A stretch of DNA of 64,000 nucleotides, from NCBI GenBank assembly GCA_017525025.1, contig JAFXUJ010000003.1:1-64000 (forward strand), written 5' to 3'. Below the pieces are notes generated by a model. It was not told the origin of the DNA and searched no databases. It worked only from the letters and a program-made list of their open reading frames with translations. The DNA is from Elusimicrobiaceae bacterium. GTDB taxonomy: Bacteria; Elusimicrobiota; Elusimicrobia; Elusimicrobiales; Elusimicrobiaceae. Shown here in pieces: positions 32,759-43,252 of this stretch (its first letter is position 1; every line of letters starts with the position of its first letter). The translations under genes were made by a program, and so were the position numbers.

Positions 32759-33874
32759 TTATAACTTCAACCACTTAAATTCCAAAAAGACCAGCGGGCC
32801 GAACACAAGCACCGGGCCCCACCCGGCCAAAAAAGGATTGATGTACCCGTTCTCACCGATAGAGGTACACATGGAAATTAACCACCAGAACGTAAAGGCA
32901 ATAACCATGGAGGCAATAATATTTAAAATTTTACTTTTGCGACGCGTGCTGATGGCAAACGGCATACCTAAAAGGCACATGATCAGCGTAGCCAACGGAG
33001 TGGCCAATTTGCTCTGCCGGAAAGTTTCCGCCGAATAGGAAGACAACCCGGTCAGTTTGTGAAATTTAATCCGCTTGGTTAAATCCCGTATACTCATGAT
33101 ATCTTCGTCCACGCGCCCTAAGGACATTTGATCCGGGCGGATTTGCACCGGGGAAGGGGCGGATTCAAAGGCTTTTTCTTGGGTTTCCATAGGGTTTGTA
33201 AATAGGCGGTGTACCCCCTGTTGGAAAACCCATTGGGCGTTCTCCGGATCCCAATTCATATGATCTGCCACCACTTGCTCGGCGATGTTCCATTTTTCAT
33301 CGTACGTGTCCAGAGAAACTTTTGTCATCGTTCCGGCGGTTAAATCTACTTCCTTAGCGTAAAGCATTTGAGAAGGCGATATTTTAACCAGCACATCTTT
33401 TTGCAGGAAAGCGTTATAATTCTCCCGCGGTTTAAGGCGGGTGTAATAAATGTAATCGGCCTTGATATTTAGCGGAGGTACCACAAATTCCTGCATAAGC
33501 AGGGTGGCGGTCGCTACGATTAAAATACAAGCGATAATCGGTTTAAAAAGTTGTCGGGGGGCAAAACCGCCCGCCACACAAGCCGTCCATTCGCCGTTGG
33601 CTACCATCTCGGAAATGACAGAAATAGCACCCAATAAACAGGCCACCGGCATAATAGTGGCCAACCAATTAGGAAAAGTTGTTACGGAATAGTATAAGAT
33701 ATCCAAGATAGTGGTTACCCCGTTGCCGAGGTTTTTCATCTTTTCAAAAGTATCGCCCAGCACCACCAGCGTGGCAAATACGCCCAACGCAAAAAAGAAC
33801 GGTCCCCAAAATTTTTTGGCGATATACTTAAACAACAGCGAGGAATTAACTAAATGTTTAGTCTCTTTTTCCAT
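32759..33874 (-). CDS. lptG: LPS export permease LptG (YjgP/YjgQ family)
   Basis: 371 residues from the ATG at 33874; the coding frame extends further but inside lptF. One N-terminal transmembrane segment with two more, a periplasmic jellyroll (about 135-270), and three C-terminal helices, as in LptF/LptG. Motifs include GEWTACVAGGFAPRQLFKPII (coupling region) and LATLIMCLLGMPFAISTRR. It pairs with LptF to extract lipopolysaccharide from the inner membrane, driven by LptB (not in this window). It overlaps lptF by 25 nt. Confidence 0.88.
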   Translation of the reverse strand: MEKETKHLVNSSLLFKYIAKKFWGPFFFALGVFATLVVLGDTFEKMKNLGNGVTTILDILYYSVTTFPNWLATIMPVACLLGAISVISEMVANGEWTACVAGGFAPRQLFKPIIACILIVATATLLMQEFVVPPLNIKADYIYYTRLKPRENYNAFLQKDVLVKISPSQMLYAKEVDLTAGTMTKVSLDTYDEKWNIAEQVVADHMNWDPENAQWVFQQGVHRLFTNPMETQEKAFESAPSPVQIRPDQMSLGRVDEDIMSIRDLTKRIKFHKLTGLSSYSAETFRQSKLATPLATLIMCLLGMPFAISTRRKSKILNIIASMVIAFTFWWLISMCTSIGENGYINPFLAGWGPVLVFGPLVFLEFKWLKL

Positions 33875-34944
33875 AACCAGTGTCCTATTACCAACCCTAC
33901 TGCCAGCGGTAGCCAAGGCCCGGGGTACGAAATCCAAACGTATTTTTTACCCAAAGAAAGGCCCAGCGTCATAAGTAAATAGAAAGAAAATATAATAATT
34001 ACGCTCCACAACATGCCCCAACCTTTGTTCGTGCGTTTACCCAAAGAAAACGCAATCGGGCAACTGACAAAAAGTAAAATAAGCGGCGAAAGGGCCAACA
34101 CGTTGCGCATACTGATAGCGGAACGGTATTCGTTGGCTACTTTGTCGGTCAAAGGATCTTTGTGTAGGCGGCGTAGGAGCTTGGAGGTGGTCATTTCGCC
34201 TACGCGCAGACGCCGGTTACGCGCTTTAAGAAGGGAAATACTCATGGTGTAGTTATCAAAATTGGCGGCTATAATAGAGCCGGGGTCTTTATCGGCCACG
34301 CGTTGCATTTGCCCGTCTTTTAATTGTAAGCCGACGGCCGTATCGGTTAAAATAATCTTGCCGGAAGAAGCATTCACTTTGGTGCTTAATGCACCGGAAT
34401 CATTTTTATTAACCAAATGAATCATGCGTGCCGCGCCGGAATGACTATCCAGTTCATCCAAATACAAATCCCAATCTCCCAGATTTAAGAAAGTTTTAGG
34501 TTCCAAGGTAACTTTGGTAATCTTGCTGTAAGCTTCTTCCTTGCGGTTGATAAACTTTCGGTAACTGCGTGGGGTGAGCCAATTGTTCATTACCACCAGT
34601 AACATGGATAAGATAATCGCACATATGAGTAGCGGTCGCACCATCTCTTTAAATGAAAATCCGGCGGCCCGAAGCGCAATCAGTTCGCCCTGTTCGCTCA
34701 TGTTGGTAAGCGTTAACAAAATGGCAATTTGAAAGGCCATCGGCGCGCTGAGACAAAATACATCCGGCAAGATATTGAGTAGGGACGAAACAATCCACCC
34801 GAAACTGGTGCCGTAAGTCATGGCCATATCCAACACTTTGATGAAGTGGTTCATGAATATAACAAACGTCAAAATGCCTACCACCCCCGCAAAAAAGGTA
34901 AGTAAGCTTTTGGCAATATAACGGCTGAAAATACTGACGCGCAT
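33850..34944 (-). CDS. lptF: LPS export permease LptF (YjgP/YjgQ family)
   Basis: 364 residues with six predicted transmembrane helices and a central periplasmic jellyroll domain. GELIALRAAGFSFKEMVRPLL is the conserved coupling-helix region that contacts LptB. It is first in the lptF-lptG operon and divergent from the SprA-like gene, so this stretch handles outer-membrane biogenesis. A short intergenic region (34945-35063) holds both promoters. Confidence 0.88.
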   Translation of the reverse strand: MRVSIFSRYIAKSLLTFFAGVVGILTFVIFMNHFIKVLDMAMTYGTSFGWIVSSLLNILPDVFCLSAPMAFQIAILLTLTNMSEQGELIALRAAGFSFKEMVRPLLICAIILSMLLVVMNNWLTPRSYRKFINRKEEAYSKITKVTLEPKTFLNLGDWDLYLDELDSHSGAARMIHLVNKNDSGALSTKVNASSGKIILTDTAVGLQLKDGQMQRVADKDPGSIIAANFDNYTMSISLLKARNRRLRVGEMTTSKLLRRLHKDPLTDKVANEYRSAISMRNVLALSPLILLFVSCPIAFSLGKRTNKGWGMLWSVIIIFSFYLLMTLGLSLGKKYVWISYPGPWLPLAVGLVIGHWLWKKRLNI

Positions 34945-35063
34945 ACTTCAATTTTAACAAAATATATGCTTCGGGGGGAATTTTTTAAAAATATACGGGC
35001 CGGAATACATAAACAAATAGCGGAAATATTATAGAATGGAATAATGAGGTATTTTTTCTTCTT

Positions 35064-38000
35064 ATGAAAATACTGCGGTTGCTTGTTGCCCTGGCAATAC
35101 TGCTGCAATGCTTTTCGGCCCCATTGGTTGGAGCCGAAACCTTGCCGTACAGCTTGGTAGACAAAGAGCAGTATGCTATTTTTGAGGAAGAACAAGCCGC
35201 CAAACGGGAAGCCGCCCTTACCGTGGAAGATCCGCCTGATGATGCACAACTTTTACATTATTCTACCGAGTTTTGGCGCCAGGCCGTTACCTCGGTTGAA
35301 GGGGCGTATGCCTTGGATAAAGAGCCGGAACCTATCCCGGATTTAACGCTTCTCAATCCTACCCTTTCCTTGCCGCTCTATGGTACCAGCATTGCGCTTA
35401 CCGGCCGCTACGTAGTAGGGCTTAAAATGGCAGCCAAACGATATAAAGAAGCTTCCAAAAGCGGTAGCGGGGCCAACACGAACCAACACAATGTGGAAAT
35501 GAACCAACAAATGCAACTCAAAATGCAGGGTAAGATTATGGACCGTGTGTTTGTGGATATTGATTACGACGACCAGCGAGAAGATGAAAAAACCCTTTCC
35601 GTAGCTTACCGCGGTAAACCCGGCGAAATTGTACAACTGGCTGAATTTGGCGATATTGATTTATCCTTGCCGCAAACCGAACTCATTGCCTATCAAAAAC
35701 AACTGTTTGGGGCTAAAATGCATTTGCAACATAAGAACGCCAACTTGTATTTAATCGGTTCCCAGACGAAAGGTACAAGCAAACAAAAACGCTTTGTGGG
35801 CAGCAGTGTGTCGGAAATTGTTTCTTTAAAAGATACGGACTACGTCCGCCGGACGTATTATGATTTAACTTTCGGTGGCAACATCCACGATGATCCGCAA
35901 CTTCAGCCGGATGCAAATGATGACTGGCGCGCGGATATGCGCAACATCGCCCCGGGGAGTGAAGAAATCTATTTGGATAGCAATTCCACTTCGTATACGT
36001 ATGTGCCGGTTGAAAAAACCGCTACCGATTACAGCGGCACCCTGCCTTACCAAACACAGTGGGAGCTTTTAACACGCGGGGTGGATTATACCGTAGATTA
36101 CGCACGCGGAATTATCACATTTAAACGTTCTATTACGGCGGCCAGTGTGATTGCGGTAGATTACCGGAATATGCAGGGAGAATGGTTAAACACCAAAGGG
36201 GCCACTCCCAACACCATTAAACTTATTAAAACCGAAAACGAAAAACCGTGGGAAGGAAGTGCAATCGAAACAGCTGATAAGTTGGAAATGAAAACATTTT
36301 ATCGCGTCGGGGCACAAAACATTACCCAAGACAACGGTAAAGGTAATTTTATTCTCACCCTTTTGGATGCCAACGGTCAAGAGGTGGGGCAAACCGCTGT
36401 CCCGCAGCAGATTTATCCCACCAAAATTGAAATGGATTTTGATGCCGGTGTTTTTGAACTGCAAAAGCGCATGCAGGACGATCCGGGGTTATATAACGCT
36501 ACGCCGGTTTCTTCCAAAAACCGTACTTTCAAAATCCAGTACGAATCTACCGTCAAAACATATTTTGTGGAATCGGGGATGGTGGTGCAGTCGGAAAAGG
36601 TCAAATTAAACAGCCGTTTGCTTACCCGTAATAACGATTACTTTATTGATTATACTTCCGGTTTTATTACGTTTTACAAAGGGGATGAAATTACCGAAAA
36701 TTCCGTCATTGATATTACGTATGATACGGTGGGCGGGAACAACTCCAATAACTCAGTGCTCGGCGGCCGGCTGGATTACAAATTGTTTGACAAAATTATC
36801 ATGGGTGCCACCATGATTCAGGAAGGGGGCGAAAAACCCACTACCGTTCCGCAAGTTGGCGCGTACAGCAAGGAACTTTTGGTATACGGTGCGGATGTAA
36901 ACGGACGGGATATTAAATTGGCCGCCCCGGTTTCCATGGACTTCCGTGCCGAAGCGGCCCGCAGCCAAAAGAAACAAAATATGTTTGGCTATGCCATGGT
37001 AGATAGCATGAACGATACGTATGAACAGGTAGGCGGATCCATGGTATTTAAGGATTGGGTGATTGCGGCCAACCCCAGCGGACAACCGAACTTTTTAAAT
37101 GCTATTACGTGGGATACGCAAGATTTACCTTCGTTGGAAATTAACCCGCATTCCATTGCCAATGCGGATGACAAACAGCAAGTGCTTGTTATTAACTACG
37201 ATTTTACCCAAGGTATAGATTTTGATGGCCGCGATGAAGTATCTATCGTTTATCCGCTGAGTACAAGTGGATTGGATTTATCTTCCAAAACCTCTTTTCA
37301 GTTGACTATGCTGGGCGAGGAAGGTGGCCCGCAGATGAATTTTACATTCGGTAACATTTCCGAATATTCCGATAATTCCGCCGGCATGGATACGCAATGC
37401 GGTACGGACGTACCCAAGACGGAAGATGTGAACTGCCGCAACAGTCTGGCTCCCAACGAAGATATCGGGTGGTTGTACACCAACCCGGATAACAGTGAGC
37501 AACGCTATAATCCGTTCGTGCATAACCTCTATAACCCTGAATCGCAACCCAACGGACGCATTGATACACAAGATTTAAACGGGAACGGAAAATTTGACGA
37601 TGAGGATATCCCCGATCAAGGAAATTTCGGTTTCGCCGGCGCAGCGATTGATTTGGCCGCCGGGCAGGCAGAACCGGGCACCATGGCCTCGTGGCAGACG
37701 TACACCATGCCCCTTTCCATTGCGGATAAATCCCAATGGACGGCGGTACGCCATTTGCGTATTACCCTCAAAAAGGGAAGTAGATTGAGAGGACAAATTA
37801 AAATTGCCAACGTGGCGCTTTCCGGCACTTCTTGGAACACCGATGATGCTTCTATCGGTTCATTTGAAATCTCGGGTATTAATAACGTAGATAATACCAC
37901 CTACGAACCAATTTTCAATTCCCCCGGTGACGGCCAACAGGTATTTAGTTATTTATACGGTTCCGTGCGCAATTATCAATCGGCCATGAATTCCGTTAAT

Positions 38001-40349
38001 GTATTGGACCAATCCCTTCAACTAAAATCAGACGCGGCTTGTACCGAAGATGTCTGTTATGCTTCGCGTAATTTTAAGAGTATGGATTTTTCGCAACACA
38101 GGCAAATGCGTTTCTTGGTTTATAAAGACGCCGGGCAGGCGGGGGATAAATTCTTCCTTAAAGTAGGTACGGAAACAAATTACGATAAAATTATTGTTCC
38201 GCTTAATGATGATTTTACCGGATGGCGGCTTATTAGCGTTAGAATGGCGGATACCAACGGAGACGGTATTGCCGATGCGTTTATAAACGATTCGGACGAA
38301 TCCTATGGCGTTACCGTAGAAAATGTACGTAACGGTGGGGTGCTTAATTTCCGCGAAGTCAGTTTAATTACGGCCGGTTTAGAAACGGCCGGTGCCGGCA
38401 CAACAGTTTGGCTCAATGTAATTCACTTGGCCGAAGCTATCACGCTTACCGGCGAAGCTTACAAAGGAAATGTAACCGTCAAGTGGGACGGTTGGGGCAG
38501 TGCCGGCGCCAAATATAAACATCAAGACAGCAATTTTGAAACGCCTTTGGCCGTAGCCAAAAACCAAGAAACAACGGAAGAAGAATATTTTGTGAAGGTA
38601 AACCGCATTAAAGAGTTCCCGATGTCGGCTACTCTTTTACGCAGCAGCGTAACGACTCCTTTGATTACCGATAGTTCCAACTATAACACGGTCAGCTTAC
38701 TTGATAAGGGAAAAGTAGAGCGCCAAAATGCGGTCGTGCGGGGCGATTTTATCAAGGATAATCTGCCCAAAATCGGTTTGGCATATGTATTGGATCAAAC
38801 CGATTACCAACTTATGAAGCGCAAAGATGACAGCCGCACGTACGGCGCTACGCTTACACACAATGTCGGCTCGTTCAAAAATATATCGGCCGGGTATCAC
38901 ATCACGGATTCAGCGGTTGATTATGACGCCGTCCGTCATTCGGATACTTATTACAATACCGACGAAAACACCCATAAAATGGATGTAAAGTTTACATACC
39001 AACCGAACAATAAATTTACGGTAATTCCTTCTTATAGTTTAAGCAAAAGTACGGAAGACCGCACCAATTATTACACGGCCGAAAAGATGCATTACGATAA
39101 AGCGCTTACCCAGCGTACCGGTTTTAATAGTACATGGAAAATTAACCGTTGGTTGGCTCCGTCTCTTAGCTACAACGTCAGTACAGTGGAAAATAACAAC
39201 TTAACTGCTAAAACGATTACGGCGGAAGGAAGCTCGGTTGATGTGGGGGTAGGAGATGTAAAAACCATTACCCGCAATGCGGACGGGGGGGTATCGCTTA
39301 CCTTAAACGGGAACGATTTATTCCCTAAGAGTAAATTATTCAGTACGCTGGTAATTTCTTCCGGTTATCGCATTCAAGACGCGGATGCGTGGGCAGATGT
39401 AGATAATGATTTTGATTCCCGCAAAGAATTGTGGATCCGCCATTCCCTTAAAGATGTAGGGGCTTATGGGTATCGGCGCAGTATGACGTTGCGTGATACG
39501 TTTACGTCTACCCAGCGTTGGAATCCGCTTTCCAAATATTCTTTTTCCGGTGCGGCCGCTCCGTTAAAAACAATTTCTATCATCAACAACTTCAGCAAAA
39601 CTTTGCAGAAAAACGCCCAAACCGGCACGGAATATGATTCTACCAGTATGACACTGCCGGACTTAACATTCTCTATTTCCGAGTTGGAAAAATTCTTTGC
39701 AGCCGGCCGTTGGCTGAGCTCTACGAATTTGAAATTGCGTTACAGTTGGTTGGAACAAACCAATATCGGGACCGATGAACAATATACCACTCAGTACGGC
39801 GGCGACTTGCGCTTTATGTTATTTAATCGTTTTGATACGGTGTTTAATTATACCAGCAAAGATTCCGATACGACTGACTTGCGCCAACACACCAGCTTGG
39901 ACCGTATGCGGGAAAGGAATCTTTCGGCCCAAACCTCGTTCTATGTCAAAACCATGCGCGTGACGCCTAAAATTATGTACAACTCGTATGATAAGTGGCT
40001 AGCGACCGGACGTATTAATAAAAGCAGTACGGAGCTTGTTCCCAGCTTGAATTTGCGTTGGGACTTCAACTTGCCCCACGGTATCAAATTACCGTTTAGT
40101 GACCGACGCTATGCGGCCACGAACCGCGTTATTTGGAACACCAACTTCAGTTATACGGATAAACACTCTGACGTGGAAGTGAAAGATAATTACAAAAAGT
40201 TTGATATGGCTACTTCGTTAGATTACGAAGTGTCACAAAACTTGCGTTTTACACTCTCCGGCGGATTTACCTTGTTGGATCATGCCTATGTGGAAACGGA
40301 AGATTATACCTCTTACAACGTAGCTGCTAACATGACGGTACAGTTCTAA
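35064..40349 (+). CDS. Giant outer-membrane barrel protein, SprA-like
   Basis: 1761 residues. Signal peptide (about 1-24). Repeated blocks of the type LTRGVDYTVDYARGIITFKRSI and LLTRNNDYFIDYTSGFITFYKGD (quoted in part) resemble the repeated N-terminal domains of SprA, the roughly 2400-residue type 9 secretion translocon. A calcium-loop-like segment DTQDLNGNGKFDDEDI lies at about 835-850. The last 500-600 residues alternate polar and aromatic residues as barrel strands and the protein ends in TVQF, an outer-membrane C-terminal signature. It is shorter than SprA, and no other type 9 genes are visible here, so SprA-like is a best guess; a general outer-membrane export or adhesion protein is possible. 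TATTAT about 30 nt upstream may be the -10. Confidence 0.65.
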   Translation: MKILRLLVALAILLQCFSAPLVGAETLPYSLVDKEQYAIFEEEQAAKREAALTVEDPPDDAQLLHYSTEFWRQAVTSVEGAYALDKEPEPIPDLTLLNPTLSLPLYGTSIALTGRYVVGLKMAAKRYKEASKSGSGANTNQHNVEMNQQMQLKMQGKIMDRVFVDIDYDDQREDEKTLSVAYRGKPGEIVQLAEFGDIDLSLPQTELIAYQKQLFGAKMHLQHKNANLYLIGSQTKGTSKQKRFVGSSVSEIVSLKDTDYVRRTYYDLTFGGNIHDDPQLQPDANDDWRADMRNIAPGSEEIYLDSNSTSYTYVPVEKTATDYSGTLPYQTQWELLTRGVDYTVDYARGIITFKRSITAASVIAVDYRNMQGEWLNTKGATPNTIKLIKTENEKPWEGSAIETADKLEMKTFYRVGAQNITQDNGKGNFILTLLDANGQEVGQTAVPQQIYPTKIEMDFDAGVFELQKRMQDDPGLYNATPVSSKNRTFKIQYESTVKTYFVESGMVVQSEKVKLNSRLLTRNNDYFIDYTSGFITFYKGDEITENSVIDITYDTVGGNNSNNSVLGGRLDYKLFDKIIMGATMIQEGGEKPTTVPQVGAYSKELLVYGADVNGRDIKLAAPVSMDFRAEAARSQKKQNMFGYAMVDSMNDTYEQVGGSMVFKDWVIAANPSGQPNFLNAITWDTQDLPSLEINPHSIANADDKQQVLVINYDFTQGIDFDGRDEVSIVYPLSTSGLDLSSKTSFQLTMLGEEGGPQMNFTFGNISEYSDNSAGMDTQCGTDVPKTEDVNCRNSLAPNEDIGWLYTNPDNSEQRYNPFVHNLYNPESQPNGRIDTQDLNGNGKFDDEDIPDQGNFGFAGAAIDLAAGQAEPGTMASWQTYTMPLSIADKSQWTAVRHLRITLKKGSRLRGQIKIANVALSGTSWNTDDASIGSFEISGINNVDNTTYEPIFNSPGDGQQVFSYLYGSVRNYQSAMNSVNVLDQSLQLKSDAACTEDVCYASRNFKSMDFSQHRQMRFLVYKDAGQAGDKFFLKVGTETNYDKIIVPLNDDFTGWRLISVRMADTNGDGIADAFINDSDESYGVTVENVRNGGVLNFREVSLITAGLETAGAGTTVWLNVIHLAEAITLTGEAYKGNVTVKWDGWGSAGAKYKHQDSNFETPLAVAKNQETTEEEYFVKVNRIKEFPMSATLLRSSVTTPLITDSSNYNTVSLLDKGKVERQNAVVRGDFIKDNLPKIGLAYVLDQTDYQLMKRKDDSRTYGATLTHNVGSFKNISAGYHITDSAVDYDAVRHSDTYYNTDENTHKMDVKFTYQPNNKFTVIPSYSLSKSTEDRTNYYTAEKMHYDKALTQRTGFNSTWKINRWLAPSLSYNVSTVENNNLTAKTITAEGSSVDVGVGDVKTITRNADGGVSLTLNGNDLFPKSKLFSTLVISSGYRIQDADAWADVDNDFDSRKELWIRHSLKDVGAYGYRRSMTLRDTFTSTQRWNPLSKYSFSGAAAPLKTISIINNFSKTLQKNAQTGTEYDSTSMTLPDLTFSISELEKFFAAGRWLSSTNLKLRYSWLEQTNIGTDEQYTTQYGGDLRFMLFNRFDTVFNYTSKDSDTTDLRQHTSLDRMRERNLSAQTSFYVKTMRVTPKIMYNSYDKWLATGRINKSSTELVPSLNLRWDFNLPHGIKLPFSDRRYAATNRVIWNTNFSYTDKHSDVEVKDNYKKFDMATSLDYEVSQNLRFTLSGGFTLLDHAYVETEDYTSYNVAANMTVQF

Positions 40350-40350
40350 T

Positions 40351-41085
40351 ATGTCAATCGGATGGAATGATTGCGTAAAATATTTATTACATTTTTGCTT
40401 CCCGCGTGTTTGTGCATCTTGCGGGCGGGATTTATCATGGCGGGCAGAAGAATTTTTATGTAGTACCTGCATACAAGAGCTTGCGCACCCGGGACCGCTT
40501 ATTTGCCGTCGTTGCGGGGTAAACCTTCCCGGTGGCGGAGCCCATTGTTATGCTTGCCGCGGCAGCAAAGCCAAGCAATATAAATGTAAAGTAATCCGCT
40601 CCGCGTGGATATTTAATACGCCTTCCCGCGCGCTCGTACATAGTTTAAAATATGCCGGGGCGGATTATATGGCCGCTTCCATGGGTAAACAAATGGCTCG
40701 TAATTTCTGCCGCTATCCGGAGTTGGTCGCTGCGGAAGTGGTGGTTCCGGTGCCGCTTTATCCGGCCAAGTTGCGTGCGCGCGGCTACAACCAAAGCGAA
40801 CGGTTGGCACATTACTTTGCTCGGCATACCGGGCTAAAATTAGTAACAAATGCACTTAAACGTACACGCAATACGATAAGCCAAACGGAACTAAACCGTA
40901 AAGGGCGGCTGACAAATATGGTGGGCGCTTTCACTTGTGTACAAGCTGCGGAAATCAAAGGGAAAGTCATTCTACTGATAGATGATGTGGCAACTACGGG
41001 AGCCACCTTGGAAGGTTGTGCCGTTGCTTTAAAAGCGGCCGGTGCTAAACAAGTATTGGCGTATACGTATGCCCGGGAAAACTAA
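40351..41085 (+). CDS. ComF-family phosphoribosyltransferase-like protein
   Basis: 244 residues. An N-terminal zinc-ribbon-like region with CxxC pairs (CASC, CSTC, CRRC, CYAC) precedes a PRTase fold: VVPVPLYPAKLRARGYNQSERLA and the PRPP loop VILLIDDVATTGATLEG. ComF proteins assist uptake of single-stranded DNA in transformation. Together with the pilin genes this suggests competence capacity, as inference. It begins 1 nt after the SprA-like stop and is likely cotranscribed. Confidence 0.9.
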   Translation: MSIGWNDCVKYLLHFCFPRVCASCGRDLSWRAEEFLCSTCIQELAHPGPLICRRCGVNLPGGGAHCYACRGSKAKQYKCKVIRSAWIFNTPSRALVHSLKYAGADYMAASMGKQMARNFCRYPELVAAEVVVPVPLYPAKLRARGYNQSERLAHYFARHTGLKLVTNALKRTRNTISQTELNRKGRLTNMVGAFTCVQAAEIKGKVILLIDDVATTGATLEGCAVALKAAGAKQVLAYTYAREN

Positions 41086-41097
41086 CCGATAATCAAC

Positions 41098-41805
41098 TCA
41101 ATGCCCGGCATTGGGAATATTCAAGTATCCGGCCCCGTTAAAACTATAATATCCGTTTTTTGCAATGATTAAATGATCAAACAACGTAATGTTGAGCAGG
41201 TGAGCCGCTTGTTGGGTTTTGAGTGTCCATTCAATATCTTGCGGAGAAGGGGGCGGATCGCCGGAAGGGTGGTTATGCACAATGATAAGGGCGGATGCTT
41301 TCTCGCGTAAAGCATATTCTACAATTTGTCTGGGTTCTACCGCAGCGTGGGAAATAGAACCTTTGGCCACCACGCGCGTACTAATCACAGTAAAACGGGT
41401 GGACAAGAAAATAACTTCTACAAATTCTTCGTGTTTGCCGGCTAAAGAGGCCCGGCAATATTCCAACACATCGTGCAAGGTTTCTATTTTTATGCGCTTG
41501 TGCATTTTAGCAAGAGTGTAGCGTTTAAAGGCACTGCGTACCAGCATAATTAAACGGGCGGTGGCCGGGCCGATACCCTCTACCTCCATGAGCGCATTTT
41601 CGTCTGCATCCAAAACATCTGCAACAGAACCAAACCGTTTGAGCAAGGCCCACGCCAAAGGTTTTGTATCTTTACGCGCAATAGAATAAGTAAGCAAAAG
41701 CTCTAAAAATTCATGATCCAAGAAGGAATCTATACCAACATTAGATAAACGTTGCTTTAAACGTTTGCGGTGGCCGATATGTGCAGAAGGGGTGGGTTTT
41801 TCCAT
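41098..41805 (-). CDS. radC: RadC/JAB-domain protein
   Basis: 235 residues. Helix-hairpin-helix-like N-terminus (LMEVEGIGPATARLIML) and a C-terminal JAB/MPN domain with the metal motif HNHPSGDPPPSPQD. Role uncertain: historically DNA repair, probably a metalloprotease fold. A TATAAT box lies 18 nt before the ATG with AAGGAA as ribosome binding site. It is divergent from lpd. Confidence 0.93.
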   Translation of the reverse strand: MEKPTPSAHIGHRKRLKQRLSNVGIDSFLDHEFLELLLTYSIARKDTKPLAWALLKRFGSVADVLDADENALMEVEGIGPATARLIMLVRSAFKRYTLAKMHKRIKIETLHDVLEYCRASLAGKHEEFVEVIFLSTRFTVISTRVVAKGSISHAAVEPRQIVEYALREKASALIIVHNHPSGDPPPSPQDIEWTLKTQQAAHLLNITLFDHLIIAKNGYYSFNGAGYLNIPNAGH

Positions 41806-41884
41806 AGTTAAATTCCTTTTTTTATTATACCGTTTTTAATGGTACAATGGTAATAAGTTGCTGCATGAACGGTAAGGGGGAAAT

Positions 41885-43252
41885 ATGAAACAAATAGTAG
41901 TGATTGGAGGAGGCCCGGCCGGATATCCCGCCGCGTTGAAAGCTGCCGGCTTGGGGGCGCAGGTTACGTTGGTGGAAAAAAACAAATTGGGAGGAGTGTG
42001 TTTAAATTGCGGTTGTATCCCCTCTAAATCCTTTTTAGATGCAGCGCACCGTTTTCAAACAGCTTTGTCGGTGGTGGATTTGTGCCGTCCGGAGGCTGCG
42101 ACGGTTGCCGATAACTTGGCCAATTTGTGTGATTTTCAAAAAATAAAAAACCGCCAACAAGCAGCTACGCAAAAACTAAAACAAGGGATTGCATTTTTAC
42201 TAAAAAAGGCCCAGGTGCATGTGGTAGAAGCGGAAGCCTCTTTTATAGATGAACACACGCTTGCATTACGAACGGCGCAAGGGACACAAAACCTCTCATT
42301 TGACGGGGTTATCATCGCTACCGGTTCGGAAGCTTTTTACCCGGCCCCTTTTGATATTCTGCGGGGACAAATTTACGATAATACCAATTTTTTTGACATG
42401 CCGGCCTTACCTACCCGTTTAGCTATTGTAGGAGGCGGAGTTATCGGTTGTGAAATGGCCCATGCCATGCGGGGGTTAGGAGTAGAAGTACATTTAATAG
42501 AAATGCAACCACGCCTTTTACCGCAAGAACAACCCGGCGTTTCACGGGTTATAAATCAGACTTTTGTAAAACAAGGCATTCATATTTACACCGGTGTTCG
42601 GACAGAAGCAGTGCGGAAAACCGAAACCGGTTTTGAAATCACATTATCCGATGGGAGAACCTTGCAGGTACAAACCATTTTGGCCGCTATCGGCCGCCGG
42701 GTGGATTTAGCATCACTCCACGTGGAACGTTTAGGTTTGGAGTGGGATGCTAAAGGCCTGCGTGTAAACCCGGCTACTTTGCAGGTAAAAGATTCTATAT
42801 ACGCAGCCGGAGATGTAACCGGGCAGTGGCAACTGGCCCATGCGGCAACCCGGCAAGGTGAAGTGGCCGCCAGTAATTTATGCGGCGTCCCCGCCCGATA
42901 TCACAACGAACGTGTTCCGCGGGTTATTTATACCACGCCGGAAGTTGCTTCCGTTGGATTTTCCCCATCACAAGCGCAGGTACAGGGGATAGAAGTAACC
43001 GTTCATAAATCCTTTTTTCTGGCTAACGGCCGGGCCGTGGCGCAAGATCAAACCGAGGGCTATGTGGAATGGGTAAGTGACACATCTTCGGGTAAACTTT
43101 TGGGAGCTACGGTGGTAGGTCCGCAAGCGGCGGAACTTATCCACATTGCGGCGGTAGCCTTGGCCGGAGAAATGACGGTCGCCCAATTGCGGGAAGTTAT
43201 TTTTGCTCATCCGACCTTTTCGGAAAGTGTCATAGAGGCGTTAAACCGATGA
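41885..43252 (+). CDS. lpd: Dihydrolipoyl dehydrogenase
   Basis: 455 residues. FAD site GGGPAGYPAALKAAGLG, redox-active disulfide GGVCLNCGCIPSK, NAD site IVGGGVIGCEMAHAMRGLGVEVHLIE, second FAD motif DSIYAAGDVTG, and the C-terminal His-Glu pair in FAHPTFSESVIEAL. It reoxidises lipoamide in 2-oxoacid dehydrogenase or glycine cleavage complexes. No E1/E2 genes are near, but ptb and buk lie downstream as in branched-chain 2-oxoacid operons. TACAAT and AAGGGGGA provide -10 and ribosome binding site. It overlaps the next gene by 4 nt. Confidence 0.95.
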   Translation: MKQIVVIGGGPAGYPAALKAAGLGAQVTLVEKNKLGGVCLNCGCIPSKSFLDAAHRFQTALSVVDLCRPEAATVADNLANLCDFQKIKNRQQAATQKLKQGIAFLLKKAQVHVVEAEASFIDEHTLALRTAQGTQNLSFDGVIIATGSEAFYPAPFDILRGQIYDNTNFFDMPALPTRLAIVGGGVIGCEMAHAMRGLGVEVHLIEMQPRLLPQEQPGVSRVINQTFVKQGIHIYTGVRTEAVRKTETGFEITLSDGRTLQVQTILAAIGRRVDLASLHVERLGLEWDAKGLRVNPATLQVKDSIYAAGDVTGQWQLAHAATRQGEVAASNLCGVPARYHNERVPRVIYTTPEVASVGFSPSQAQVQGIEVTVHKSFFLANGRAVAQDQTEGYVEWVSDTSSGKLLGATVVGPQAAELIHIAAVALAGEMTVAQLREVIFAHPTFSESVIEALNR

